A stretch of 64,000 nt of DNA, taken from positions 1-64,000 of the forward strand of contig CAZYVT010000006.1 in assembly GCA_964651335.1 (NCBI GenBank), written 5' to 3'. The stretch is from 2-02-FULL-66-14 sp964651335 (GTDB taxonomy: Bacteria > Pseudomonadota > Gammaproteobacteria > Burkholderiales > SG8-39). Shown piece after piece: positions 40,625 through 49,178 of this stretch (positions are counted from its first letter, which is position 1; every line of letters starts with the position of its first letter). The position numbers were made by a program, and so were the translations under genes. Below the pieces are notes generated by a model. It had not been told where the DNA came from, ran no database searches, and saw only the letters and a list, made by a program, of their open reading frames with translations.

Positions 40625-41719
40625 ATGCCCCCTGACAAGGCGGCGCTGACCGCGATCCTGGGGTTGTTGGCCGTGCTGGCCGCGGGCACGGCGCAGGCGC
40701 ACCAGACCAGGCTGTCGAGCTCGATGCTCGTCCTACAAGGGTCGGGGGTCGCGGCGACGCTGGAACTGAACGGCGCGGACCTGAACGTCGCCGCGAGGGT
40801 GACGCTCACCGGCGACGGTAATGAGGTGCTGCCGCAACAGCTAACCGCGCAGGAGCAAGCCGTCCTCGACTACCTGCGCGGCCGCGTGCATCTGCAGTTC
40901 GAGGGCGGCACGCAATGTCCCGCCGGAGATGAAGTGCTGCAGGCCAAGCGCGACCATGTCGTCGTGCGGCTTCGTTTTCGCTGCCCGCCGCTCGGCCGGC
41001 CGCTCGTTTATCGGGTAACCCTGTTCCACGAGATCGATCCGGCGGCCAGGCATGTCGTCACCGTGGACGGCCGCGAGCGGCGCCTCGGGCTGCTCGGCGC
41101 CGCGAACCCCGAGTTGCGGATTTCGGGTGTGCAAATCGGGTTGGTCGAGACGCTGCGGCATTACGTTGTCGCGGGGATCGAGCATATCGCCATCGGCTAT
41201 GACCATATCGCGTTCCTGCTCGCGGTGATCGTGCTCGGCCGGCGTTTCTGGCCGCTGTTCGCGGCGGTAACCGCGTTCACCGTCGCGCACTCGATCACGC
41301 TTACGCTGGCGGTGCTCGGATTGGTCGTGCTGCCTTCGCGCATCGTCGAGCCCCTGATTGCCACGACCGTCGTCTACGTGGCGGTGGAGAATTTTTTCGT
41401 CCGCGACATCCGCCATCGCTGGAGGCTCACCTTCGTGTTCGGTCTGATCCACGGCTTCGGCTTCGCCTCGGTGCTGCGCGAGCACGGCATTCCGGACCAG
41501 GCGCTGATTCCGGCGCTGGCGGGGTTCAACGTCGGCGTCGAGGTCGGTCAGATCCTGGTCGTTGCGATCGCCGTGCTCGCCTGGCGGGCCGGGTTCGCAG
41601 TCAGCGGAAACCTGCGCATACGTGGGGACGAGTCGCTTGAGCGGCGCGCGTCGCTTGTGGTCTCCGCCAGCGTGCTCGCGCTCGGGCTGTACTGGCTCGG
41701 CGAGCGGTTGCTCGCATGA
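40625..41719 (+). CDS. HupE/UreJ-family membrane protein with a periplasmic domain
   Basis: 364 residues. Signal peptide (ILGLLAVLAAGTAQA), then a periplasmic beta-rich region (about 25-175), then a C-terminal HupE/UreJ_2 membrane domain. The domain hallmark GIEHIAIGYDHIAFLLAVIV lies near 190, followed by VTAFTVAHSITLTLAVLG and LIHGFGFASVLRE, histidine-rich segments typical of nickel/cobalt-linked HupE/UreJ permeases. The metal role is inferred from the family. Begins ten bases after the alpha-E stop, so probably the same transcript. Confidence 0.85.
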   Translation: MPPDKAALTAILGLLAVLAAGTAQAHQTRLSSSMLVLQGSGVAATLELNGADLNVAARVTLTGDGNEVLPQQLTAQEQAVLDYLRGRVHLQFEGGTQCPAGDEVLQAKRDHVVVRLRFRCPPLGRPLVYRVTLFHEIDPAARHVVTVDGRERRLGLLGAANPELRISGVQIGLVETLRHYVVAGIEHIAIGYDHIAFLLAVIVLGRRFWPLFAAVTAFTVAHSITLTLAVLGLVVLPSRIVEPLIATTVVYVAVENFFVRDIRHRWRLTFVFGLIHGFGFASVLREHGIPDQALIPALAGFNVGVEVGQILVVAIAVLAWRAGFAVSGNLRIRGDESLERRASLVVSASVLALGLYWLGERLLA

Positions 41720-41730
41720 TGACGCCCGCA

Positions 41731-41759
41731 TTGACAGCGGCGACGGGCTGGCAGATAGT
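41731..41759 (+). promoter_or_regulatory. Sigma-70-type promoter of the acetamidase gene
   Basis: A perfect TTGACA (41731-41736), 17-base spacer and GATAGT (41754-41759, four of six to TATAAT). It begins 12 bases after the HupE-like stop and precedes a leader with the ribosome binding site GAGGGGGG (41801-41808) and ATG 41814, so the acetamidase is likely expressed separately from the ATP-grasp genes. Confidence 0.6.
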
Positions 41760-41813
41760 AGCGCGGCCCGCGTCCAGGGGCGCGATCTCGTTCCAAAACC
41801 GAGGGGGGTTAAA

Positions 41814-43067
41814 ATGAAGAAATCTCTCGCAGTCGTTTTCTCCGTGGCCGCCGGCGTGATTTCGATGCCGGCGCCGGCCGACACCACCGACGTCAAGACG
41901 CAGGCCCGGGTGCTCGTGAAGAAAATGGGTGCCCACTGCGCGGACGACCGCAACTGCTTCAACCGCTATCACCCGGCCATCAAGCCGGTGATGACGGCCA
42001 AGCCGGGTCAGTACCTCACTTTCGAGACGCGCGATGCGCTCGACTCGGATCTCAACATCAACTCGTTGCCGAAGGATGTCCGTGCGGTCGATCTCAACCT
42101 CGTGCATCCGCTCACCGGCCCTCTCCACATCGAAGGCGCGAAGCGCGGCGATGTGCTGGCGATCACCCTGATCGACATCGACCCGGACGAATACGGCTAC
42201 ACCACGGTGGTGCCCGGCTTCGGTTTTCTGCGCGACCGCTTCCCGGAACCCTACGTGGCCAACTGGAAGCTGACCCGGGTCGAGGCGACGTCCGACCAGC
42301 TTCCGGGCGTACGCGTCCCCTTCAACGGCTTCATGGGCACCGTGGGCGTGATGCCCGGTTTGCCCGAAGTGGATGCCTGGGAGGCGCGCGAGACGCAGCT
42401 CGGCAAGGCCGGAGGTGTGGCCCTGCCGCCGCAGCCCACCGGCGCCTTGCCCGCAGCCGTTTGCGGCCCCAATGGCAGCCACAAGGACAAGTGCCTGCGC
42501 ACCATCCCGCCGCGCGAGAACGGCGGCAACATGGACGTCAAGCAGATGGTGGTCGGCACCACGCTGTTGCTGCCCTGCTTCGTGGACGGCTGCGGGCTGT
42601 TCATCGGCGACGTGCACTATGCCCAGGGAGACGGCGAGGTCGCCGGGACCGCGATCGAAATGGGCGCCAAGGTGACGGTGCGCACCGAGATCCGCAAAGG
42701 AATGGCCTCGATGATCAAGGCGGGACCGCACTTCGAGGGCGGCTCGCAGCTCAAGAAACTCGAACCGGACGTGTTCCATGCCACGGTTGCCTACCCGCTC
42801 AAGAAGGCGGGCGAGGTGCCACCGCAGCACAAGTATCTCAACGGCGACAAGATCGCGCCGCTCACCAACCTGTCCGAGGACCTTACGGTCGCCGCGCGTG
42901 GCTCGCTCAACGAGATGATCGACTGGCTGGTCAGGACCTACGGCTGGGAACCGGTGCAGGCGTACGTCTACGCCAGTGTCGCCTGCGACGTGCGCATCAG
43001 CAACGTAGTGGACGTGCCCAACTACGCCGTCACCACCATCTGCCCGCTGGAGAACATCCGCAAGTAA
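41814..43067 (+). CDS. Exported acetamidase/formamidase family protein
   Basis: 417 residues from ATG at 41814 with a signal peptide (SLAVVFSVAAGVISMPAPA). The body matches the FmdA/AmdA family: LNLVHPLTGPLHIEGAKRGD, PFNGFMGTVGVMPGLPEVD, PPRENGGNMDVKQMVVGTTL, CGLFIGDVHYAQGDGEVAGT and AIEM. Family members hydrolyse formamide, acetamide or other short amides. Known enzymes are mostly cytoplasmic, so a periplasmic one next to a predicted amide-ligase module is notable. Own promoter upstream and a strong terminator downstream make it a single-gene unit. Confidence 0.9.
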   Translation: MKKSLAVVFSVAAGVISMPAPADTTDVKTQARVLVKKMGAHCADDRNCFNRYHPAIKPVMTAKPGQYLTFETRDALDSDLNINSLPKDVRAVDLNLVHPLTGPLHIEGAKRGDVLAITLIDIDPDEYGYTTVVPGFGFLRDRFPEPYVANWKLTRVEATSDQLPGVRVPFNGFMGTVGVMPGLPEVDAWEARETQLGKAGGVALPPQPTGALPAAVCGPNGSHKDKCLRTIPPRENGGNMDVKQMVVGTTLLLPCFVDGCGLFIGDVHYAQGDGEVAGTAIEMGAKVTVRTEIRKGMASMIKAGPHFEGGSQLKKLEPDVFHATVAYPLKKAGEVPPQHKYLNGDKIAPLTNLSEDLTVAARGSLNEMIDWLVRTYGWEPVQAYVYASVACDVRISNVVDVPNYAVTTICPLENIRK

Positions 43068-43091
43068 GACGGCAGGTATCTTGAGGCATAT

Positions 43092-43121
43092 CGAGGGCGG
43101 GAATTCCGCCCTCGTTGTTTT
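43092..43121 (+). terminator. Rho-independent terminator after the acetamidase gene
   Basis: Nine-bp stem CGAGGGCGG (43092-43100) / CCGCCCTCG (43106-43114), loop GAATT, then TTGTTTT (43115-43121). It starts 24 bases after the stop codon. Confidence 0.85.
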
Positions 43122-43196
43122 CCCCGGCAGCCCGATTGCAGGCCTGACGGGGAAATCGGACGCCGCCCGACAAATACCGACGACAGGCAGGGGATC

Positions 43197-43760
43197 ATGA
43201 ATCGCCGACAATTCCTCTCTCTTACGGCCGGGTCCGCCGGCTGGGTTCTTCTTTCCGGTCACTCGCCTTACCGGCAGTGGATCGTTTACCGGGAGACACA
43301 CCTGATCATTCTCACCAGCCGCGACGATCTCGGCGCCGACGATCTGGGCGAGAAGTTCGCAGCCATCGTGCGCGGGGCGCTGCCCGACAGCAAGGCGGCG
43401 GTCGGGCGCGGGCCGCGCGTGCAGCGCATCGCCAGCCTGATCTCCACCCGGCAGGTGGCGGTCGGCGTCGTGTCGCGGCCCAATGCGCTGGCCATGTATC
43501 ACGGGGAGGGACCGTTCCAGCAATACGGAGCCATTCCGTTGCGCGTGCTGGTCCAGAACGACGTGTATCGACTGGTGTGCCGCGACGACTTCCTGCCGCA
43601 ACATGGTTTTCTCCTCGCCGAGGCGCTGATGGAGAACGGCAGGGACCTTGGCCTGTCCATACCCGGGCATGACGCGGTCGACACCGGTGATATTCCTCCG
43701 CACGTGGGCGCACTGGCTTTCGCAGAGGGACGGCCTCTCGATCTGCGCGACGCGCAGTAA
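43197..43760 (+). CDS. Tat-type exported hypothetical protein
   Basis: 187 residues. N-terminus MNRRQFLSLTAGSAGWVLLS has a twin-arginine motif (NRRQFL) followed by a hydrophobic stretch, so export by the Tat system is likely. The body, HLIILTSRDDLGADDLGEKF, VQRIASLISTRQVAVGVVSR and YGAIPLRVLVQNDVYRLVCR, has the rhythm of one lobe of a periplasmic substrate-binding protein, but no family could be named. AGGGG sits upstream of the ATG. It is followed by a second exported unknown (58-base gap), possibly an operon. Confidence 0.7.
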   Translation: MNRRQFLSLTAGSAGWVLLSGHSPYRQWIVYRETHLIILTSRDDLGADDLGEKFAAIVRGALPDSKAAVGRGPRVQRIASLISTRQVAVGVVSRPNALAMYHGEGPFQQYGAIPLRVLVQNDVYRLVCRDDFLPQHGFLLAEALMENGRDLGLSIPGHDAVDTGDIPPHVGALAFAEGRPLDLRDAQ

Positions 43761-43817
43761 CGTCGTCCCGCCGCCCCTGCGCTGCCAGCGCAGGTCTTCA
43801 ACGCGAACCGTAAATCG

Positions 43818-44534
43818 ATGATGCGAACTCTCGTTGCTTGCCTGGTGGCGAGCCTGCCCCTGGACGCGATGGCGCACGATCTCATTACCGCAGAATCCGC
43901 GCAAACCTACCTTGCCGCTGTGGCGCAGTCGCAAAAGACGATCGCATCGAAAGAGCCGGCGGCAAAACGCGCCCTGGCGCACCTCGACCTGGGGAAAACT
44001 CTGGACGAAATCCGCGAGCTGCTCAACCGCGATCTCGCCGCCCACGGAAACGTGCAGGGTCTGCCGTCGAACTACCTCCTCGCCGAGTTGCGGCGCCACG
44101 GTGCCCCGCTCGCCTGGTCGGAGAAGCGCCGCCGATTTACCGCCAACACGCAATACTTCGAGCAGGCGCTCGGACTCGCGCCCCGCGGTCCGCGCGCGAC
44201 AGATGCAGGAGTGCGGCTGCTGCAAGGACGCTTCTACGACAGTTTCGAGACCGATCCGCTCGCGGCGGACGAGCCGTGGCCGCGGCTCGCCGAACAGGTC
44301 GTGCTTGCGGAGGACTTGGCCGCGCGCGAACTGCAAGGCGACGCGCGCGAGGAAGTCCGGTTCATCGGCGCGATTCTGCACGCGCGCGCCAGCCTGCGCG
44401 CGCCGGACGCCGCTTCGAGACGCAGCCATGGCAGGAAGGCGACGGAAGCGATCACCGCGTTCGAGGCACGTTATCCGGACAGTCTGCGCAGCGCGGTGAT
44501 GCCGATCCTGCGCGATGCGCTCGGCAAGAATTAG
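43818..44534 (+). CDS. Exported hypothetical protein
   Basis: 238 residues with a signal peptide (MMRTLVACLVASLPLDAMA). Not recognised. Mostly helical: ESAQTYLAAVAQSQKTIASK, AKRALAHLDLGKTLDEIREL, LAHGNVQGLPSNY-like segment, TNTQYFEQALGLAPRG-like segment and a C-terminal KATEAITAFEARYPDSLRSA. This looks like a helical-repeat envelope protein. Located between the Tat-exported unknown and the giant transglutaminase; no shared reading-frame overlap. Confidence 0.7.
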   Translation: MMRTLVACLVASLPLDAMAHDLITAESAQTYLAAVAQSQKTIASKEPAAKRALAHLDLGKTLDEIRELLNRDLAAHGNVQGLPSNYLLAELRRHGAPLAWSEKRRRFTANTQYFEQALGLAPRGPRATDAGVRLLQGRFYDSFETDPLAADEPWPRLAEQVVLAEDLAARELQGDAREEVRFIGAILHARASLRAPDAASRRSHGRKATEAITAFEARYPDSLRSAVMPILRDALGKN

Positions 44535-44593
44535 CGCGCATCAACGCGATCGGCGAGGCGCAAATCGTGTAGAAAACGGGGCTAGACTTAGCC

Positions 44594-47500
44594 GTGTCCA
44601 TCCACGTCGCCCTGCACCACGTCACGCGCTACCGCTACGACCGGCCGGTGGCGCTCGGCCCGCAGGTGATCCGCCTGCGTCCCGCGCCGCACTCGCGCAC
44701 CCCGATTCACGCCTACTCGATGCGGGTGCTGCCGGAAAAGCATTTCATCAACTGGCAGCAGGACCCGCAATCGAACTATCTCGCGCGGCTCGTCTTCCCG
44801 GACAAGACGCGGGAACTGGAAATCAGCGTGGACCTGGTGGCCGAGATGTCGGTCATCAATCCGTTCGACTTCTTTCTCGAACCCTACGCGGACAAATTCC
44901 CGTTCCGCTACGAGGACTGGCAGCTGCACGAGCTTGCGCCCTACCTCGTCAAGCTGCCGGCGACGCCGCAGTTCAAGACCTACCTCGCCGACGTGCCGCG
45001 CGAGCCGAAGCACACGAACCACTTCCTCGTGGAGCTGAACCAGCGGGTGCAAAAGGACGTGCGCTACCTGATCCGGCTCGAGCCCGGCATCCAGACGCCG
45101 GAGGAGACGCTTGCGAAAGCGAGCGGCTCGTGCCGCGATTCGGGGTGGCTCCTGGTGCAGTTGCTGCGCCACCTGGGGCTTGCCGCGCGGTTTGTCTCCG
45201 GTTACCTCATCCAGTTAAAGCCCGACGTGAAATCACTCGACGGACCGTCCGGGACGGAGGTGGATTTCACCGATCTCCACGCCTGGTGCGAGGTGTACCT
45301 GCCGGGCGCGGGCTGGGTGGGGCTCGACCCGACCTCGGGCCTGCTCGCCGGCGAAGGGCACATTCCGCTTGCCTGCACGCCCGAGCCTGCGAGCGCCGCG
45401 CCGGTCACCGGTGACACCGAGCCGTGCGAATCCGAGTTCTCGCACTCGATGAAGGTCGAGCGCGTGTGGGAGGCGCCGCGGGTCACCAAGCCCTACACCG
45501 AGGAGGACTGGCTCGCCATGGAAGCGCTCGGTGACCGGGTGGACGCGGAGCTCACGGCGCGGGACGTCCGACTCACCCAAGGCGGCGAGCCGACCTTCGT
45601 GTCGATCGACGACATGGATGGGCCGGAATGGAACATCACCGCGCTGTCGCCGAAGAAGCTCGAACTCGCGGAGAAGCTCCTCCGCCGGCTGCAGGCCCGC
45701 TTTGCTCCCGGTGCCCTGCTGCACTTCGGCCAGGGCAAGTGGTATCCCGGCGAGCCGCTGCCGCGCTGGGCGCTCGGCGTGTACTGGCGCGTGGATGGCA
45801 AGCCCATCTGGCGTGATGCAGCGCTGGTTGCGGAAGACGCCAAGGACTACGGCTTTACGCCGGCAGACGCAAAGAAATTCGCAGAGGCGCTCGCCGGTCG
45901 CCTGTCGCTGCATCGCAGCCATGCGATTCCCGCCTTCGAGGATGTGTGGCAGATGCTCCAGCAGGAGCAGGCTTTGCCCATCAACGTGGATCCGCTCAAA
46001 GCCGATCTGAAAGATGCGGACGAGCGCAAGCGCCTCGCGCGAGTGCTGGATCAAGGCTTGGGTGAGGCCGCCGGCTACGTACTGCCGTTGAAACCGGCCG
46101 AGCGGCGGCCGGCCAAGACCCGCGGCAAGAACGTGCGCATCAACGACGTCGAGTGGCGTTCCAGCAAATGGCCGCTCAAGCGCGAACATCTCTACCTGAT
46201 CGCCGGCGACTCGCCCGTGGGCCTGCGCCTGCCGCTCGCGACACTGCCCTGGGTGCTGCCCGAGGAGAGGGAGCGGGAGTTCCCGGTCGATCCGTTCGAG
46301 GCCCGGCCCGAGCTCGACGATCCGCACGACGGCGCCGAGCAATCCGTGCGCGCAGTCGAGAAACCGAAGAAAAATCCGAAGCCGCGCGAGATCATTCATA
46401 CCGCGCTCTGCGTCGAGGTGCGCGACGGGCGGCTCAACGTGTTCATTCCGCCGGTAGACCGCATCGAGGACCACCTTGCTCTGGTCGCGGCAATCGAGAA
46501 GACCGCGGCCGGGCTCAGGATGCCGCTCCGGCTCGAAGGCTATGCCCCGCCGCGCGACCCGCGCATCAAGTTGCTCGCCGTGACGCCCGATCCGGGGGTC
46601 ATCGAAGTGAACATCCACCCGGCATCGAGCTGGCGCGAACTGATGGAGAACACGCGCATCCTCTATGAAGAGGCGCGGCAGGCGCGGCTCGGCACGGAAA
46701 AATTCATGCTGGACGGCCGCCACACCGGCACGGGAGGTGGCAACCATGTGACGCTCGGCGGCGCCACGCCTGCGAACAGCCTCTGGCTGCGCCGCCCCGA
46801 CGTGCTGAAGAGTCTGATCACCTATTGGCAAAACCACCCGGCGCTGTCGTTTCTTTTTTCCAGCGCGTTCATCGGCCCTACCAGCCAGGCGCCGCGCGTG
46901 GACGAGGCCCGCGACGATCAGCTCTACGAACTGGCGATCGCCTTTCAGCAGATGGAGAAGGCGCTGCCCGAGGCGGAGGAAAGCGAACGCCCCTGGCTGG
47001 TGGACCGGCTGCTCCGGAACCTGCTCACCGACCTCACCGGCAACACGCACCGCGCTGAATTCTGCATCGACAAGCTGTACTCGCCCGAGGGGCCGGCCGG
47101 CCGGCTGGGGTTGGTGGAATTCCGCGCCTTCGAGATGCCGCCGCACGCGCGCATGAGTCTTTGTCAGATGCTGCTGCTGCGCTCCCTGGTCGCCCGCTTC
47201 TGGCGCGAGCCTTACCAGGGGAAACTGGTGGCCTGGGGCACGCAACTGCACGATCGCTGGATGCTGCCCCACTTCGTCGCCCAGGACATTAACGACGTGG
47301 CTCGCGACCTGCAGCGCGCGGGCTATGCGTTCGATGAGCGCTGGTTCGATCCCTTCATCGAGTTCCGCTTCCCGCGCTACGGCGAGTTCGCCGCGAGCGG
47401 CGCGCACCTCGAGCTGCGCGCAGCGCTCGAGCCCTGGCACGTGCTGGGCGAGGAAGGCGCGATCGGCGCCACCGCTCGCTACGTCGATTCCTCGCTCGAG

Positions 47501-47905
47501 CGCCTGCAGGTGAAGGCGACCGGCCTCATCGGCGAGCGCCACGTGCTCACCTGCAACGGGCGCGCGGTGCCGCTATCGCCCACCGGCAACGCCGGCGAAT
47601 TCGTCGCGGGGGTGCGCTACCGCGCCTGGGCGCCGCCTTCGGCGCTGCATCCCACCATCGGCGTGCACGCGCCGCTCGTGTTCGACCTCGTCGACACCTG
47701 GATGAACCGTTCCATGGGCGGCTGCCAGTACCACGTCGCCCATCCCGGCGGGCGCCACTACGAAACTTTTCCGGTGAATGCTTATGAGGCGGAAGGGCGG
47801 CGGCTTGCGCGGTTTGTGAGGATGGGGCATACGCCGGGGCGGGTTGAGGTGCGGGAAGAGCCGCGGAATCCGAATCTTCCGTTCACGCTTGATTTGCGGC
47901 GATAG
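44594..47905 (+). CDS. Giant transglutaminase-like / DUF2126 protein
   Basis: 1103 residues. Residues 1-80 form the transglutaminase N-terminal beta sandwich (VALHHVTRYRYDRPVALGPQ). 160-260 is the transglutaminase/cysteine-protease core with Cys180 (SGSCRDSGWLLVQLLRHLG), His229 (FTDLHAWCEVYLPGAGW) and Asp245 (GLDPTSG). About 310-1100 is DUF2126 (COG4196), with RLTQGGEPTFVSIDDMDGPE, HFGQGKWYPGEPLPRWALG, DGRHTGTGGGNHVTLGGATP and a C-terminal GGCQYHVAHPGGRHYETFPV. The DUF2126 part resembles amidoligase families in gene context. Predicted to cut or cross-link a peptide made by the ATP-grasp partner. GTG start, no ribosome binding site. Confidence 0.9.
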   Translation: MSIHVALHHVTRYRYDRPVALGPQVIRLRPAPHSRTPIHAYSMRVLPEKHFINWQQDPQSNYLARLVFPDKTRELEISVDLVAEMSVINPFDFFLEPYADKFPFRYEDWQLHELAPYLVKLPATPQFKTYLADVPREPKHTNHFLVELNQRVQKDVRYLIRLEPGIQTPEETLAKASGSCRDSGWLLVQLLRHLGLAARFVSGYLIQLKPDVKSLDGPSGTEVDFTDLHAWCEVYLPGAGWVGLDPTSGLLAGEGHIPLACTPEPASAAPVTGDTEPCESEFSHSMKVERVWEAPRVTKPYTEEDWLAMEALGDRVDAELTARDVRLTQGGEPTFVSIDDMDGPEWNITALSPKKLELAEKLLRRLQARFAPGALLHFGQGKWYPGEPLPRWALGVYWRVDGKPIWRDAALVAEDAKDYGFTPADAKKFAEALAGRLSLHRSHAIPAFEDVWQMLQQEQALPINVDPLKADLKDADERKRLARVLDQGLGEAAGYVLPLKPAERRPAKTRGKNVRINDVEWRSSKWPLKREHLYLIAGDSPVGLRLPLATLPWVLPEEREREFPVDPFEARPELDDPHDGAEQSVRAVEKPKKNPKPREIIHTALCVEVRDGRLNVFIPPVDRIEDHLALVAAIEKTAAGLRMPLRLEGYAPPRDPRIKLLAVTPDPGVIEVNIHPASSWRELMENTRILYEEARQARLGTEKFMLDGRHTGTGGGNHVTLGGATPANSLWLRRPDVLKSLITYWQNHPALSFLFSSAFIGPTSQAPRVDEARDDQLYELAIAFQQMEKALPEAEESERPWLVDRLLRNLLTDLTGNTHRAEFCIDKLYSPEGPAGRLGLVEFRAFEMPPHARMSLCQMLLLRSLVARFWREPYQGKLVAWGTQLHDRWMLPHFVAQDINDVARDLQRAGYAFDERWFDPFIEFRFPRYGEFAASGAHLELRAALEPWHVLGEEGAIGATARYVDSSLERLQVKATGLIGERHVLTCNGRAVPLSPTGNAGEFVAGVRYRAWAPPSALHPTIGVHAPLVFDLVDTWMNRSMGGCQYHVAHPGGRHYETFPVNAYEAEGRRLARFVRMGHTPGRVEVREEPRNPNLPFTLDLRR

Positions 47906-47935
47906 CGCGACGGCACTTCCCGCAGACGGAATCCG

Positions 47936-48355
47936 TTGATTTCCCGCCCCTCTTCATCTCCGAAATGGCTTGGTCCACTCGTAATGGGTTGGGGCCTTCT
48001 TATTGCCGCGTTCGGTACCCCCTCCGCAGGCGTTTCGCCGCTTGTGGTCTACATTGCGTGCCTTCCGTTCATTCTCAGCGGTATGGCTGTAACGATGCAT
48101 AGCTTCGGGCGCCCGACTCGCAGGGCTGTCATTTCGTTCCTGACCACCACCGCAATTCTCCTGCCACTCACTGGAATCGGATTCGGCCCGGCCCAGGGTG
48201 CATGCGAGGCAACGTCTTACGTTCTTGGTCTTTTCGAGCCGACTACTGCAAACTGCACATCTGCAGTTGCCGCGGCTTTGGCGATCGTGTGGTTGACGCT
48301 CGGTGTGGCTTTCTTCGCGTATGTATTCAAGTCGCGTGACCGGCCGGGGAGATAG
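47936..48355 (+). CDS. Small hypothetical membrane protein
   Basis: 139 residues with about four hydrophobic segments: LGPLVMGWGLLIAAFG, SPLVVYIACLPFILSGMAV, VISFLTTTAILLPLTGIGF and AALAIVWLTLGVAFFAYVF. No family recognised. The start is a TTG at 47936, or a later ATG (VMGWGLL). Codon use looks less GC-biased than its neighbours, which may indicate transfer. Two cysteines lie in the loop before the last segment. Confidence 0.55.
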   Translation: MISRPSSSPKWLGPLVMGWGLLIAAFGTPSAGVSPLVVYIACLPFILSGMAVTMHSFGRPTRRAVISFLTTTAILLPLTGIGFGPAQGACEATSYVLGLFEPTTANCTSAVAAALAIVWLTLGVAFFAYVFKSRDRPGR

Positions 48356-48391
48356 GTAACAAAAACGTCGGGAGACATCGGTTACACGGTC

Positions 48392-49039
48392 ATGCAGAGG
48401 ATGGCCAAGGTGGAAATTCTGCCCACGATTGAGTGCAAACCCAACGGCCCCTACCTCGTCAGAGACCTCGGGCGCCTCGCAAATCCGAGAGGCGAGCCGA
48501 TTCCCTGCAAACCCGTCATGTCCCTGTGCCGCTGCGGCGGATCGGCGAACAAGCCGTTTTGCGACGGCACGCACCAGAAGATCGGTTTCTCCGGAACCCG
48601 GCTTGCCGACAAAAGCGCCGACCGGCGCGACTCCTACCGGGGAAAGAAAATCACGATTCTCGACAACCGCGCGATCTGTGCGCACGCGGGACGCTGCACG
48701 GACGGTCTCGCCGCCGTCTTCAAGCTCGGAAGCGAACCCTGGATCGACCCGGACGGCGCCGGGATCGAAGCGATCATCGAAACGATCCAGAAGTGTCCAT
48801 CCGGTGCGCTGAGCTATGCGCTGGAGGACGTCGAACCCCGGCACCCCGTGCGCGGGCCTGCGATCACGGTCACGAAGGATGGACCGTACGAAGTCGTGGG
48901 CGCCCGCTTGACAGGCGAATCCTGGGGCGAAGGGGCCTCGGCCGGGCGCTACACGCTGTGCCGCTGCGGCGGCTCGAAGAACAAGCCGTTCTGCGACGGC
49001 ACGCACTGGAGCATCGGCTTCCGCGACGACAAAAAATAA
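48392..49039 (+). CDS. Double-CDGSH iron-sulfur protein with a central ferredoxin-like domain
   Basis: 215 residues in three parts: a CDGSH motif at 46-61 (LCRCGGSANKPFCDGTH, ligands C46, C48, C57, H61), a divergent [4Fe-4S] mono-cluster domain at about 75-150 (ITILDNRAICAHAGRCTDGL, then IQKCPSGALSYALED), and a second CDGSH motif near 190-206 (LCRCGGSKNKPFCDGTH). The two CDGSH motifs differ at only two residues and suggest an internal duplication. It should carry up to three clusters and act in electron transfer or redox sensing in the cytoplasm; no partner is evident. Confidence 0.9.
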   Translation: MQRMAKVEILPTIECKPNGPYLVRDLGRLANPRGEPIPCKPVMSLCRCGGSANKPFCDGTHQKIGFSGTRLADKSADRRDSYRGKKITILDNRAICAHAGRCTDGLAAVFKLGSEPWIDPDGAGIEAIIETIQKCPSGALSYALEDVEPRHPVRGPAITVTKDGPYEVVGARLTGESWGEGASAGRYTLCRCGGSKNKPFCDGTHWSIGFRDDKK

Positions 49040-49117
49040 CGCGCTGCCCGTTCCCGGGGACGGTGCCGGAACCGGCAATTGGACGGCCCGCAAACCGTCA
49101 ATTGGCCGCTCGGAAGG

Positions 49118-49177
49118 TTGCAAATAGCCGGGATATAAAGTTGCAATCAGCCGGGGGCTGAACTTACAATCAGCCGG
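49118..49177 (+). repeat. Three 23-bp iterons ending at the DUF4143 ATPase start codon
   Basis: Core TTGCAATCAGCCGG appears at 49141-49154, with variants TTGCAAATAGCCGG at 49118-49131 and TTACAATCAGCCGG at 49164-49177. Spacing is exactly 23 bases each time and the ATG begins at 49179, one base after the third core. A TATAAA (49134-49139) between units 1 and 2 could be a -10, placing units 2 and 3 in the leader. No ribosome binding site is seen. Probable autoregulatory binding array. Confidence 0.75.
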
Positions 49178-49178
49178 A

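Noticed and set aside
45233..47542. Long antisense frame within the transglutaminase-DUF2126 gene
   Set aside because: No recognisable domain; the sense strand has the complete protein.
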